A DNA stretch of 64,000 nucleotides from Semisulcospira habei (GCA_036245525.1 BTPG01000002.1:127807558-127871557); one strand, 5' to 3'. Counted from the first letter of the stretch, positions 1 through 10,030 are shown. Program-made: numbers and translations. The notes: generated by a model from the sequence alone, not told the origin.

Positions 1-93
1 GCAACACTACAAAATAAAACTTTGCAAAAGCGTGAATTTAGCATTCACACGAAATCTGAAAATGCAAGATTCCAAGAAAGGCTTCATTGTAAT

Positions 94-1099
94 TATCCGA
101 CGAAAGACCTAAGCTGTAATACGACGAAAGACCTAAGCTGTAATACGACGAAAGACCTAAGCTGTAATACGACGAAAGACCTAAGCTGTAATACGACGAA
201 AGACCTAAGCTGTAATACGACGAAAGACCTAAGCTGTAATACGACGAAAGACCTAAGCTGTAATACGACGAAAGACCTAAGCTGTAATACGACGAAAGAC
301 CTAAGCTGTAATACGACGAAAGACCTAAGCTGTAATACGACGAAAGACCTAAGCTGTAATACGACGAAAGACCTATAGCTGTAATACGACGAAAGACCTA
401 AGCTGTAATACGACGAAAGACCTATAGCTGTAATACGACGAAAGACCTATAGCTGTAATACGACGAAAGACCTATAGCTGTAATACGACGAAAGACCTAT
501 AGCTGTAATACGACGAAAGACCTAAGCTGTAATACGACGAAAGACCTAAGCTGTAATACGACGAAAGACCTATAGCTGTAATACGACGAAAGACCTAAGC
601 TGTAATCCGACGAAAGACCTAAGCTGTAATACGACGAAAGACCTATAGCTGTAATACGACGAAAGACCTAAGCTGTAATACGACGAAAGACCTATAGCTG
701 TAATACGACGAAAGACCTAAGCTGTAATACGACGAAAGACCTAAGCTGTAATACGACGAAAGACCTAAGCTGTAATACGACGAAAGACCTATAGCTGTAA
801 TACGACGAAAGACCTAAGCTGTAATACGACGAAAGACCTATAGCTGTAATACGACGAAAGACCTATAGCTGTAATACGACGAAAGACCTATAGCTGTAAT
901 ACGACGAAAGACCTAAGCTGTAATACGACGAAAGACCTAAGCTGTAATACGACGAAAGACCTAAGCTGTAATACGACGAAAGACCTATAGCTGTAATACG
1001 ACGAAAGACCTATAGCTGTAATACGACGAAAGACCTAAGCTGTAATACGACGAAAGACCTATAGCTGTAATACGACGAAAGACCTATAGCTGTAATACG
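94..1099. repeat. 24/25-bp tandem array
   Basis: About 40 head-to-tail units of GACGAAAGACCTAAGCTGTA-ATAC (24 bp) mixed with a variant carrying CTATAGC in place of CTAAGC (25 bp). Units are otherwise almost identical; one has TCCGACG in place of TACGACG. The first eleven units are all 24-mers and stay in frame as an eight-residue TTKDLSCN repeat, but every 25-mer shifts the frame, so coding is unlikely. The array ends abruptly at about 1099. It looks like a young minisatellite or a satellite edge. Confidence 0.97.
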
Positions 1100-1239
1100 C
1101 AAAGTGGACTATAACTGTGCGTTGTCTGCGTAACAAGTTCCCCTTGTTTTTCGTGCACGCGCTTTTGTTTTTCTTTTCACTTTTTCAAACAAAATATGTT
1201 CTATTGCACGCATGTACTTCCATTGATACAAGAGGTACA

Positions 1240-1740
1240 GATGTGAGTGAGGTTACGTTTGAGACGGACGACTCAGACAACGACCGAGAGCTATGTCACC
1301 AAAGATAACTCACTTGTGCCATACGAATAAACATTCCCAACATCTCCAAGAAGAAAAAAAAAATTAAGAGAAAAAAAAAAACAACACTCCAAACATCTCC
1401 AAGAGGCATAGACAACACTCCATATATCTCCAAGAGGCATAGATCATAGATCATGAGCCCGGAGGGCTCATGATGATCTATGCCTATTGGAGATATATGG
1501 AGTGTTGTCTATGCTTATGGTACAAGGTGATTATTCGCCGTGATTTTGTTGTTATTCGTTGTTGGGAGTCATTTGTTTCAAAAGTAACCTCACTATTCAT
1601 GGGCCTCTGCAGCGGTAAAGGCTCATGAATATTGATATCCGCCTTTTCCATGTGGGCCCCTTGTCACTGACTGCCTCTGCAGATGGAGGAAACATTTTTC
1701 CCTCAGCAGCCAGTCATTCAAAATGGACAATGTCACCAAT
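1240..1740. mobile_element. Large fold-back element, family A-prime (copy 1)
   Basis: The core palindrome at 1410-1511 has arms ACAACACTCCATATATCTCC-AAGAGGCATAGATCAT around a GAGCCCGGAGGGCTC centre. A partial direct copy of the left arm (1381-1410) precedes it. Outside the core, 1258-1292 is an imperfect inverted match to 1545-1575. The flanks resemble those of the copy near 29.6 kb, so the mobile unit is probably several hundred bases long rather than just the hairpin. Outer limits are estimated. Confidence 0.7.
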
Positions 1741-1892
1741 GGCTAAAGTGGGCGGGCACTGGCGCGGCCGGGTGGATTATGTCCCTTGGTGAAACTGACA
1801 TCTCTGACCTACGCCTCTGATTGGTGGAGACAGGGGTCAACTATGGCTGTTGTACGGAGCTTGACCGAGTGACATGTCTGCACTGTGAAGGC

Positions 1893-1985
1893 AAAAGACA
1901 CTACGTCCATTTTTGTGAAAAGCGAGATTTTCATAGTAATACAATCAAAAATTCGCTTTTCACAAAAATGTACTTATATGTCTTC
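1893..1985. repeat. Palindrome (arm ATTTTTGTGAAAAGCGA)
   Basis: An inverted repeat has arms of about 27 bp around a 15-bp loop (CATAGTAATACAATC). Weaker pairing extends outward (AAGACACTACGT against ACTTATATGTCTT). I saw no second copy. It may be a single MITE-like element. Confidence 0.75.
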
Positions 1986-2025
1986 TGACTTGACAGGATA
2001 TATAGATATGTAATAGGTGGACAGA

Positions 2026-2060
2026 GTAGATGGTGGGGGTGGGGGGTGGGGGTGGGTTTG
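2026..2060. repeat. G-rich tract
   Basis: Run of GGGGGTGGGGGGTGGGGGTG type, low complexity. The same composition recurs at 12.85, 28.1, 35.24 and 43.75 kb. Confidence 0.8.
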
Positions 2061-2164
2061 TCAGAGGGCAGGAGGAGGCAGTAAATACTATTGTGCTAAT
2101 TTTACCTTTAATTTTTGAATGCGAGCCTTATCAGAGTTCAAGAAAAACGAAATGAAAACAATTC

Positions 2165-2325
2165 AAACGAAACCAAACCAAACCTAATCAAACCAAACCA
2201 AACCAAACCAAACTAATCCAATCCAATCCAATCCAAAACAATTCAAATCAAACCAAATCAGACCAGACCAACCCAGCCCAGCCCAGCCCAAACCAAACCA
2301 AACCAAACCAAACCAAATCAAACCA
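2165..2325. repeat. AAACC-type pentamer array
   Basis: Degenerate (AAACC)n with AATCC and CAGCC variants. The opposite-strand frame (LVWFGLVWFGL) is a shadow of the repeat and not a protein. Confidence 0.92.
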
Positions 2326-2900
2326 AAACCGCTGGTAATTCATTTGTGGAACTAGTCTATTCTGTTTTAAATTGTAATACGTGTCACACATAAAACCATA
2401 TTTTGTTTGAGAAGAAAGAAAGAAAAACAACAACAACAACAATTACACGTCAAATACTTTCTTGTTAGCGTAGTGATGTATTTAAAGTCATGCAAGCAAG
2501 AGGTGGGAATAAACTGCTGCCATTCTCCTTATAAACTTTCTGCCTACTCCGTTAAAGACCGGCTCCTATCGCTCTGTATACATAAGAACTCAGCATGTTA
2601 TCTAGCGGTACAAGATCTGATTTTGCAATATTTGCCCGTAAAACGAACCCTTGATATCGTTCTCTGTCTCGGCACAGTAGACGTAAAAGTGACTTACGTT
2701 TATGAGGGATATGCGTTACTTGTAATATGCTTTTGCGTGTTTCAGGGATTTGTGAAAATATATGTTTTGCTGTAGATAGAGAAAGGTTGCTGGTGAGAAC
2801 TTAGACCAAATTTGTTCAGCAGCCCCTCTTCACCAAATCACTGCACACCGAAAGCCAAATCATCTTCTACTACAAGTGAGAGAAAAGAATCTCTAATAAA
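2326..2900. other. No recognised feature
   Basis: This is AT-rich unique-looking sequence. A 122-codon open frame (2407-2775, +) has no recognisable domain, poor codon bias and no visible splice or promoter context. Confidence 0.5.
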
Positions 2901-2903
2901 ACC

Positions 2904-2970
2904 AGCAAGAGGCATAGATCCTCATGAACCCCATTTTCGCGGGGGATCATGAGGATCTATGCCTATTGCA
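2904..2970. mobile_element. Family A hairpin
   Basis: Arms GCAAGAGGCATAGATCC-TCATGA are joined by a CCCC...CGGGGG loop stem, and the right arm ends CTATGCCTATTGC. No TTAA end is recognisable on either side. Confidence 0.88.
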
Positions 2971-3280
2971 GCAGACGGATTTTATGAAAGAAGTGCTCAC
3001 ACACGCTGTTCCATCTAACAGACGTGGCTCTTCCACCAAACAGTCACGGCGAATGCATCTCAACAGATGATGGTGATATTGCATTGACTCACGTAATGAT
3101 TTTTAAGTGCAGCTTCCCACGAAGATGTAAACCAGTGCTGAAAATAACCTGAAATAATAGAAATAAGGAAAGATTTAAAGCCTCGCAAGCCCGTCTTCAG
3201 TATGTAGAAAAACTGTTGTCGCTAGGGTTTCATGTGAAAGAAAAACAGGAGATATTGGTGAAAACCCTTTTAAAATAGAA

Positions 3281-3325
3281 ACTAGGAACGACGTTTCGGA
3301 TCAAAGATCCTTCTTCAGGTGACAT
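3281..3325 (-). ncRNA. Hammerhead-like core, Penelope-type repeat
   Basis: On the minus strand CTGAAGA is followed by a perfect stem (GGATC/GATCC) and then GAAA, the order of the hammerhead core (CUGANGA, stem II, GAAA). The continuation CGTCGTTCCTAG does not give me a clear stem III, so it may be degenerate. CTGAAGAAGG...CCGAAACGT motifs are known from Penelope-like element termini, and that is my inferred origin. I found no associated reverse transcriptase or GIY-YIG domain. Confidence 0.45.
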
Positions 3326-3543
3326 AGAAACAAACGTAGAACAGAAAAGAACACGATAGAAAGAAAAGACGTCATCCTGTATAGAGAGAATTCAGAATGA
3401 CGTAAAACAAACAAACACACAAACAACAAAAATCCACATAAAGACGCAAATACACATGCACAAAACAAGTAGCACAAAACTTACGTCTACATACATACAC
3501 GTCACTGCATACATTCGCATTCACTCGTGCCTGCTGCCGCTCA

Positions 3544-3690
<147 letters not shown>

Positions 3691-3917
3691 ATCGGTGCAA
3701 CGGTAGCATCAAATATCAACGGTACTGTCTTCAGTGCTCAGTTTCAGTCCCTGTCAATAACTACACTAGGCCGTTTCGTTTACTGAGTAAAGGCACGCAT
3801 TTTCCCTTATAACTATCGTTACGATCATAAAAAATCACGGATAAAAAAAGCATGCCCCCCCCCCCTCCCACTCCCCTTCCCCCTTCCCCCCTCCCCCATC
3901 CAGCAGCTTTGACCGTA

Positions 3918-4121
3918 TTAACCCCTTCCCTGCCAACGGACGTACATTTTGTTTTTTGAAATCTGTGTTGACTGAACGACCAAAAACCACACCCCTCCAA
4001 AGAACATGGTCACAAAGTGGTCTCAGCAAAAGGTATAGATCCTCATGAGCCCCCGCAGTCGCGGGGGCTCATGAGGGTCCATGCTTTTTGCAGTTAGATC
4101 GCGTTCACAGAGAAGGGATTA
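3918..4121. mobile_element. TTAA hairpin element, family A
   Basis: The left end is TTAACCCCTTCCCTGCCAAC and the right end is a decayed copy, AGAAGGGATTA. The core hairpin at 4025-4092 has arms GCAAAAGGTATAGATCC and a GCCCCCGC/GCGGGGGC inner stem. The left half carries the family's ACATGG...GTCTCAGCA segment before the stem. Length about 204 bp, like the copy at 8984-9185. Confidence 0.85.
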
Positions 4122-4324
4122 TTACTGAACAGTTGTAACGTAGCCCTCTGTGTGGACGCCAGTGGGCGCTGCACAATGTCTACCACAACCAAAGTGCTTC
4201 TGAGCGAACAGCGAAGAGTTTAAAATTAAGACATGATCCACGAAGACTTTACGTTGAAATCTGTTCACACAGATATACTTCGATGATGTTCTATAAATGA
4301 TAAACAAAGAATCGATATCAAATC

Positions 4325-4412
4325 CTTCTCCTAGCATGAATACCCTCCCCACCCTCCCCCTCCTCCCCCTCCTCCCCCTCCTCCTCACCCCCTCCCCCCC
4401 CCCCTACGCCCC
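4325..4412. repeat. CCCCTCCT polypyrimidine tract
   Basis: Homopyrimidine run with a C9 block; low complexity. Confidence 0.85.
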
Positions 4413-4454
4413 AACCTTCCACTTAAATGGACCAAATTCAATATAACTAAACAT

Positions 4455-4520
4455 ATACTGACGAGTTGGTTAGTAATTTGGGTTTAACGCCGAGCAGGCG
4501 ACTAAGCCATCTCACGGCGG
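4455..4520 (-). mobile_element. SINE 3-prime tail fragment (second SINE type)
   Basis: Reading minus, CCGCCGTGAGATGGCTTAGT-CGCCTGCTCGGCGTTAAACC ends in AAATTACTAACC. The same block occurs on the plus strand at 5840-5905. The GTTAAACC...AACTAAC ending resembles the tail of the tRNA-SINE at 6438-6753, but the body differs. Confidence 0.6.
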
Positions 4521-4522
4521 AT

Positions 4523-4612
4523 GTACTGACGAGCAAATGAAATGCGACATATTTGGAATAAAGTGTTTCCGATGATTTCGGAATTTTCGCATTTCTTTTG
4601 CTCCACAGTATA
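4523..4612. mobile_element. Family E hairpin, mariner-like MITE candidate
   Basis: Inverted arms TACTGACGAGCAAATGAAAT-GCGACAT and TTCGCATTTCTTTTGCTCC-ACAGTA flank a TTTCCGATGATT centre, bounded by TA. There are five copies in the window. TA-bounded short elements fit Tc1/mariner-type mobilisation, by inference only. Confidence 0.75.
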
Positions 4613-5290
4613 GTTTTCTGACTTATGGAGGAGTCCATTACTGTCACTGTCCTGGACGGAAATTGTTTTGCAGCATTGTTCAGATGACGAGAACCGGTCT
4701 CACCGGCCGCGTATTCCGACGTGCCTGGCAGTTTCCGTGAAGTAAAAATAGCTTGAAAACATAGTTAGAATTCTTGTGTGGAAAAGAACCATTGGGACTT
4801 TAAAACACCCTTGCGAGATAAGTTTTAAAATGAAAACAAGTTGCCTAGTCCCACTCGCAGTGCCAAAATGCCCGTATACATGAACCTCATTCTGGCATAT
4901 GGCGCGCGCCGCGTCCGAGTCACGTGACCGCACGAGATCATCGCCGTTTCTCGTCCATGTCCTTCCACTGCAAGAGGCGCAGATTGTCAGGAGCCCATGG
5001 GACCGCCGCATGATCTCACGACAATCGACGACTCTTGCGCATTTGGATCATCCGTCTTTTCCCACACCTCTGCTCCGCGAACTGAGGAAGTCCCTTGACT
5101 TCAAGGACCGCTAACTGATATAGGGGATTATCTGCATGGATCGTACACAGAAGCAAACAACAACAAACACACACCCTTTTTCCGCTTCCCGATTCGTGAG
5201 CGACCGCACACGTCGAGGGGCAGATATTATCCTACACTGGTAAGAATATCCACCGCTCACTCCTCGTGGGGATGAAATGGGGGTCAGTCT
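4613..5290. other. No gene; one decayed family A arm
   Basis: This stretch is unique-looking and GC-richer around 4890-5110. A single half-arm, GCAAGAGGCGCAGATT with GGAGCCC, lies at 4970-5000. The 71-codon frame at 4899-5114 shows no domain. Confidence 0.45.
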
Positions 5291-5296
5291 ATTCAT

Positions 5297-5360
5297 CAAG
5301 AGGCATAGATTCTCATGAGCCACTTTTTCGCAGTGGCTCACGAGAATCTATGCCTTTTGC
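5297..5360. mobile_element. Family A hairpin (TTC subtype)
   Basis: Arms CAAGAGGCATAGATTCTCAT-GAGCCACT pair with AGTGGCTCACGAGAATCTAT-GCCTTTTG around TTTTCGC. The loop-proximal CCACT/AGTGG differs from the usual CCCCTGC/GCAGGGG in both arms. Confidence 0.9.
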
Positions 5361-5364
5361 AGAT

Positions 5365-5837
5365 GAAAAAAGGTGGCAGAGGGTAGATATTGGTGTATGA
5401 GCATCTCAATAAAACGCTTGAAATATGACATGTCGGCGCCTTCCGGCAGATCTGGGTAGGGGTGTAGAGACGAGAGGAGTACATTAGGAAAGCTAGGAGA
5501 GAGGAGGTGGGGAGGGGCAGGGAGTGGTGGGGAGAGGACGAGAGAAACTGTTTGTTTGTGTGTTTGTTCTATGGTGGCAGTTGTTGGTTGCTATGTAGGT
5601 AGGTAGGTTGGTGGGTCAGCTGTTAGGTTGCAATCTTTACTTGTTTTGTATTGTTTTTCATCGCTTTCGACAATAAGATGAGGGTTTTCTGAGCAGTTAA
5701 ATGGTGAATTAATTTGTTTTGTTTGTTTGTTTGTTTATTTGATTGATTGTTAATATTAGTTAGTTATCAGTCGGTTAGTTAGTCGCTTTCTTTTCTTTGT
5801 TTGTTTCTTTGTATGTTTCTTTGCGGGTTTGTTTTTT
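5365..5837. other. Low-complexity, no gene
   Basis: GGGGAG-rich sequence followed by GTTTGTTT and TAGGTAGG-type tracts; no coding signal. Confidence 0.5.
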
Positions 5838-5905
5838 TTTAACCGCCGTGAGATGGCCTTAGTCGCCTGCTCGGCGTCAAATCAAAATAACTAACTAACT
5901 CTTTC
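5838..5905 (+). mobile_element. SINE 3-prime tail fragment (second SINE type)
   Basis: Plus-strand counterpart of 4455-4520: CCGCCGTGAGATGGCCTTAG-TCGCCTGCTCGGCG followed by TAACTAACTAAC. Confidence 0.6.
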
Positions 5906-5939
5906 CTTTAAAAAAAGAGTTCTCTTTTTTTATTTTATG

Positions 5940-6185
5940 ATCTATTTAGTTTTGTATTGTTTCCTTTTTGTTTTGTTTTATTTGGGTTTTTTTTCGTTTT
6001 GTTTTGTTTGGTATGTTTGTTTTGTTTTGTTTTGTTTTGTTTTGTATGTTTGTTTTGTTTTGTTTTGTTTTTGTTTCGATTTTTGTTGTTGTTGTTCGGG
6101 GATTTGTTTTGGTTTTGGTTTGCTTTGGTTTGGTTTGCTCTGCTTTGTTTTGTTTTTATTGTGTGTGTGTTTTTTGTTTGTTTAA
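5940..6185. repeat. (TTTTG)n array
   Basis: Degenerate TTTTG/TTTG units. Three overlapping Phe/Cys-rich open frames here come from the repeat. Confidence 0.92.
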
Positions 6186-6303
6186 AAAATATATATATAA
6201 TTATGGCAACTACTCGAAGTAAACCGTTTCCAAATGACACATACAGTGAAAATTCACATTTCAGTGGCTGTAACACTTTAATCATCTAAAGAGTTACGTC
6301 CCT

Positions 6304-6423
6304 CAAACGCATCATCTGCCGAGTGTAGAAATTCGTCATATACCAAACGCATCATCTGCCGAGTGTAGAAATTCGTCATACACCAAACGCATCATCTGCC
6401 GAGTGTAGAAATTCGTCATACAC
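6304..6423. repeat. Three 40-bp tandem units
   Basis: CAAACGCATCATCTGCCGAG-TGTAGAAATTCGTCATAYAC is repeated three times with near identity. It sits immediately before the SINE. Confidence 0.95.
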
Positions 6424-6437
6424 ATGTATCCCGACAA

Positions 6438-6753
6438 GAGTCCGAAATAGCTCAGGTGGTTAAACGTCGGAGCAGGAGAGCGAAGGGAATCGCCGGGTCG
6501 TGGGTTTGAATCCCGTCCCGGCCACGGTAGCTGGACTCACTATCCAGGGGGGAAAAAGGTATTTGTTCAATAGCATGTCCGTTGAAAGGTCCTGGTAAAT
6601 CAAAGTGGCACAGTTGGAGTGCGCCTGAGTTGATCAGTGTTCAGGTCGTACTCCATAGGCAATAGATTTCCCTGTCCCCTATAACCCGCCCGTCAGGGCC
6701 GTCCATGATCACCTCGGTGCTGCGGACGTTAAACCCGAACTAACCAACCAACC
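6438..6753 (+). mobile_element. tRNA-derived SINE, full length
   Basis: The 5-prime head has a pol III A-box (TAGCTCAGGTGG) and a B-box (GGGTTTGAATCCC). A shared body follows (GGTCCTGGTAAATCAAAGTG, then GTACTCCATAGGCAATAG), ending in CGTTAAACCCGAACTAACC. A perfect 10-bp target-site duplication, ATCCCGACAA, lies at 6428-6437 and 6754-6763. Length is about 316 bp. It is non-autonomous and would need a LINE partner for transposition. A second copy lies at 21847-22157 and a decayed one near 32690. Confidence 0.93.
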
Positions 6754-6823
6754 ATCCCGACAATTAGACAATGTTAGTCATGGTCGCACGTATCATGCGT
6801 TGAGGTATGCATGTGGTTGTTCA

Positions 6824-7004
6824 TTAACCCTTTTCATCCTGATACACTATCCTTTGAAAATAAATTTAACTACGATATAGTTCAAGGGTGGTTCTGGCGT
6901 CACCCTTGAACTAAAATGGTTGACATAACTTCTGATGTGTAATGTAGCCTTCATAGGGCAATAAACAAATTAAAACAATTCAGCCTTAGGATGTAAAGGG
7001 TTAA
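6824..7004. mobile_element. TTAA element, family B (CATCCTGA subtype), core reduced
   Basis: Ends are TTAACCCTTTTCATCCTGAT and CAGCCTTAGGATGTAAAGGG-TTAA. The arms survive as GTTCAAGGGTGG and CACCCTTGAAC, but the CCAGAATAGCTTGGCGCC centre is replaced by TTCTGGCGT. The intact version is at 33209-33420. Confidence 0.85.
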
Positions 7005-7130
7005 CTTCCGCACGTGTTTCCTGCTCGGGATGTTGTCAGGGTGTCTTACTGCCATCGGAACTTGTTATAACCCTGCGCCTGCATGCCACTGTTATGTTTG
7101 AAATATGTTTCGCTGTATCCTTGTAACAAT

Positions 7131-7195
7131 AATAATAATAATACATGGTATTTATATGGCGCATTTCCTTTTTATTCATGAAAAAGGGACACGGT
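7131..7195 (+). repeat. (AAT)n plus TATTTATATGGCGC motif
   Basis: A short AAT run is followed by ACATGGTATTTATATGGCGC and then (GT)n. The same block occurs in inverse orientation at 9655-9773, with variants at 12541-12690 and 51330-51400. It resembles a short retroposon end. Confidence 0.6.
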
Positions 7196-7199
7196 GGAT

Positions 7200-7295
7200 T
7201 TGTGTGTGTGTTTGTGCGTGTGAATGCGTGTGTGTGTGTGTGCATGTCCGTGTGTGTTTGTGTGTGTGTGTGCGCGCCCGTGTGTGTGTATGTGT

Positions 7296-7355
<60 letters not shown>
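7200..7355. repeat. (GT)n microsatellite
   Basis: Imperfect GT array becoming pure over the last 60 bp. Cys/Val frames are artefacts. Confidence 0.97.
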
Positions 7356-7443
7356 CGTGTGTGGAGGGGATTAATGGAGAAAATGTGTGTGGTGGGGACA
7401 GCTGATCCGCTTTTGCACGCTCCTCAACCGAAACCCCTTCCAC

Positions 7444-7513
7444 CAGCCAGAGGCGTAGATTCTCATGAACCCCTGCATCTGCAGGGGTTCATGAGAATCT
7501 ACGCCTCTGGCTT
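7444..7513. mobile_element. Family A hairpin, perfect arms
   Basis: A 32-bp perfect inverted repeat (GCCAGAGGCGTAGATTCTCA-TGAACCCCTGCA). Three departures from the family consensus (GCC, GCGT, GAACC) appear in both arms. It is key evidence for arm-to-arm copying. No TTAA ends. Confidence 0.95.
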
Positions 7514-7674
7514 GCTTAGTTGACCCTCATTTACACCTACCTATTCTCCTCAGACCGGGCAGCCATAGAGGTTCAAATCTGTGACTTGTAGTCCGCCCCT
7601 CCCCGGTGGTGGTTGGCAGGTCGAGGATGGGTTTAGCAGACGTGGTCCAGTCTGCACTGCATTACCTTCCATCT

Positions 7675-7740
7675 GCAACGGCCTAGATTCTCATAAACCC
7701 CAGCTTCCAGCAGGGGCTTATGAGAATCTATGCCTCTTGC
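7675..7740. mobile_element. Family A hairpin (TTC subtype)
   Basis: Left arm GCAACGGCCTAGATTCTCAT and right arm ATGAGAATCTATGCCTCTTG-C surround a CCCCAGC..AGCAGGGG inner stem. The centre is remodelled. Confidence 0.88.
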
Positions 7741-7795
7741 TGACTCTATTTTTGTCATTTGTTTGCGAGGTTGGTGGTGTGGTTTAGATTTTAGC

Positions 7796-7951
7796 AGATG
7801 TCGTCTGCTGGCATCTATTTCCCGCGCCTACTGTCACGTGATAGCTGTGTTGTCATTCTTGGCTGTCACGCGGAGAAGCAAGGCGTGGCCTACATGGCCC
7901 TGCACGTGCACTCGCCAGCCACCACTCACGAGCTGCCATACGAACTACGAC
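7796..7951 (+). CDS. Possible isolated exon, low confidence
   Basis: A frame from about 7798 reads without stop to 7951. In its second half third positions are mostly G or C (GVAYMALHVHSPATTHELPY). It ends at an AG|GTATGT donor (7950-7956), and a possible acceptor, TTTTAGCAG, lies just upstream. I do not recognise the protein and see no neighbouring exon in frame. The sequence could equally be chance in a GC-richer patch. Function unknown. Confidence 0.2.
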
Positions 7952-7956
7952 TGAGG

Positions 7957-8640
7957 TATGTTTCAGGAAAAGTGAGACATTCTCCGGAGGCTTATGGGTA
8001 AATGCTAGCATGATATTCTTTTGCCTTTCAATACATTGTTCTTCAGACAGCGTCGACGCTATGCTGTTGACAAACACATGCATATTCTAGTGATAAATTA
8101 AAAAGTACCCGCCATGTTTTCAAACAAAAATCAGCTGGACCGACAGAGCAAGCGACCCAATGATAAAAATGAGAATGAAGCGAAGGGGGATGGAGGCTAC
8201 AACAAATGAGCAGAAAAAAAATGTGTACACTTTGATCTACTAAGTTTTTATTTTCTTTTTTTTTAATGAGCCGAAACAAAACAAAGCAAAACAAAAATTC
8301 AAAACAAAATTAGGAACACGTTTTTAAACTTATCGACTTAGCGCAACTGAAAGAACATAAATCGATTGTGCGATTAAAAAAAAAAAAAAATTCGACAGAA
8401 AATATTTTTAAAAAGCTTTTACTATTTCAGTCTCACTTTACTTTGAACGCCTCTGATATGACACTCATTGGGAGCAGTACTCACGTGTTTTCTGCGGTAA
8501 TAGGCTTTCGGTTACAAAACACAACATGTCGGAAATTACTGTATTGGTTATCACGAGGAAAATGCGCCTTGGCACGAACATAAGCTGTCTGCTGAGATGA
8601 TCATGATCTCGGCTTGTTAGGAAAGACATTTCCTTCCTTC
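7957..8640. other. No recognised feature
   Basis: AT-rich with short poly(A) and poly(T) runs (for example 8375-8390). No ORF with recognisable domains. Confidence 0.5.
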
Positions 8641-8708
8641 TGCAAAAAAGGTATAGATTCTCATGAGCCCCTGCGGTCGCAGGGGCTCATGAGAATCTAT
8701 GCCTTTTG
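8641..8708. mobile_element. Family A hairpin (TTC subtype)
   Basis: Arms GCAAAAAAGGTATAGATTCT and AGAATCTATGCCTTTTGC, with inner stem GAGCCCCTGC/GCAGGGGCTC around GGTC. No TTAA termini nearby. Confidence 0.93.
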
Positions 8709-8983
8709 CTGCTAGTTTTTGTATCAATATTAATGGAGTCGTACGGGTTACGTCGTTGACTGCGCGCGGCGATGCAGCTGATGAGGTAGACTAGTTTAGT
8801 ATTACTGAAGAGATTGCCGAGATCTGTGTGCATGTTTGTATGGCATTCTGTGGCCACAGACAGATTTCGGTTTTTCTTGTCGCTTTTTGTTGACAGTTTT
8901 TGTTCCCCTCCCCTTTCGCTGTCGGTTTGCTGTACCAAAGTAAGGATTTGTAATTAACTGTTATAATTAGTGTCGTAGGAATA

Positions 8984-9185
8984 TTAACCCCTTCCCTGCC
9001 GCCGGACGTGTATTCGCTTCTGAAATCTTTGTTCATTTAACCGTCGAAACCCACAGTCATCCAATGAACAATAGATTCAAAGTCAGTGGTTTCAGCAAGA
9101 GGTATAGATCCTCATGAGCCCTCGCAACTGCGGGGCCTCTTGCAGATGGATGGTGTTTGGTTTTTCTCGGCTGTGAAGGGGTTAA
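8984..9185. mobile_element. TTAA hairpin element, family A, stem-deleted
   Basis: Both ends are complete (TTAACCCCTTCCCTGCCGCC and CTGTGAAGGGGTTAA), 202 bp in all. The left arm GCAAGAGGTATAGATCCTCA-TGAGCCC is full. The right arm has lost the CATGAGGATCTATG portion, so the stem is broken though the outer element is intact. Good reference for full-length family A. Confidence 0.92.
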
Positions 9186-9465
9186 TTGGTTTAACAGATT
9201 CCCAGTATTTATTTATTTATTTTTTAAAAATAATTTTCTTGTAGTGTTTTGAGGACCATTGTACCGCATTAATTGTTTTCCACACTGCCAGAATGGTTCC
9301 GTTTGTAGTCCAACACTAAACATGTTCCAAATTTCAAAATCAGCCTGACCTTCATCAGTTTTTACTTTGAATGAACTCTCCTTCACTTTTACTTAAAAAC
9401 TTACTTTTTCTCGCAGACTTTCGTGTAATTTCTACGGTATTTCTGTACACACCTATGCAGATTCT

Positions 9466-9468
<3 letters not shown>

Positions 9469-9513
<45 letters not shown>

Positions 9514-9573
9514 CTGTGTGTGTGTGTGTGTCTGTGTGTGTCTGTGTGTGTGTCTGTGTGTGTATGTGATGGT

Positions 9574-9633
<60 letters not shown>
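9469..9633. repeat. (GT)n microsatellite
   Basis: Imperfect then pure GT array with TCTGTG interruptions. Confidence 0.97.
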
Positions 9634-9635
<2 letters not shown>

Positions 9636-9654
9636 CTCGTTTTGGCCTGCGCAT

Positions 9655-9698
9655 TGAGTGATATTATAAATATGAGAAACGCGCCATATAAATACCAT

Positions 9699-9773
<75 letters not shown>
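9655..9773 (-). repeat. TATTTATATGGCGC motif plus (TTA)n
   Basis: GCGCCATATAAATACCATGT is followed by about 21 TTA units. It is the inverse counterpart of 7131-7195, including the abutting GT array. Confidence 0.75.
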
Positions 9774-9774
<1 letters not shown>

Positions 9775-10030
9775 TTCCTCGTCTTCTCTGGGTGATTGAT
9801 GAATTAAATCATTTTATGACATGTAAGACACAAAAGCTCAAACAGCTAAAGAGAAAAGAAGGAAAAAAATTATCAATTTAAAGAGGATCACTGCAGCTTT
9901 TGAGTCTGTAAAAAAATATTATCAGCTTTTACATCGATCTGTTCCAGGGCGGGTTTTGATTGCTTCAGTTCACCTATGAAACCGGCTCTCAATGTTGCTT
10001 TGCCTCAACTGATGTTTTCTACCCTTCTTT
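9774..10030. other. No recognised feature
   Basis: Short unique-looking spacer between microsatellite and minisatellite. Confidence 0.5.

Noticed and set aside
22..378. 118-residue frame with TTKDLSCN repeats
   Set aside because: It exists only while 24-bp units are unbroken; the first 25-bp unit ends it. No start context or domain.
2407..2775. 122-codon frame as a small gene
   Set aside because: No recognisable motif, AT-rich, begins in a CAA repeat; chance length in this composition.
5937..6289. Phe/Cys-rich membrane-like protein
   Set aside because: Produced by (TTTTG)n in all three frames.
6438..6520. Functional tRNA gene
   Set aside because: A- and B-boxes are present, but the cloverleaf is imperfect and the unit continues into a SINE body with target duplications.
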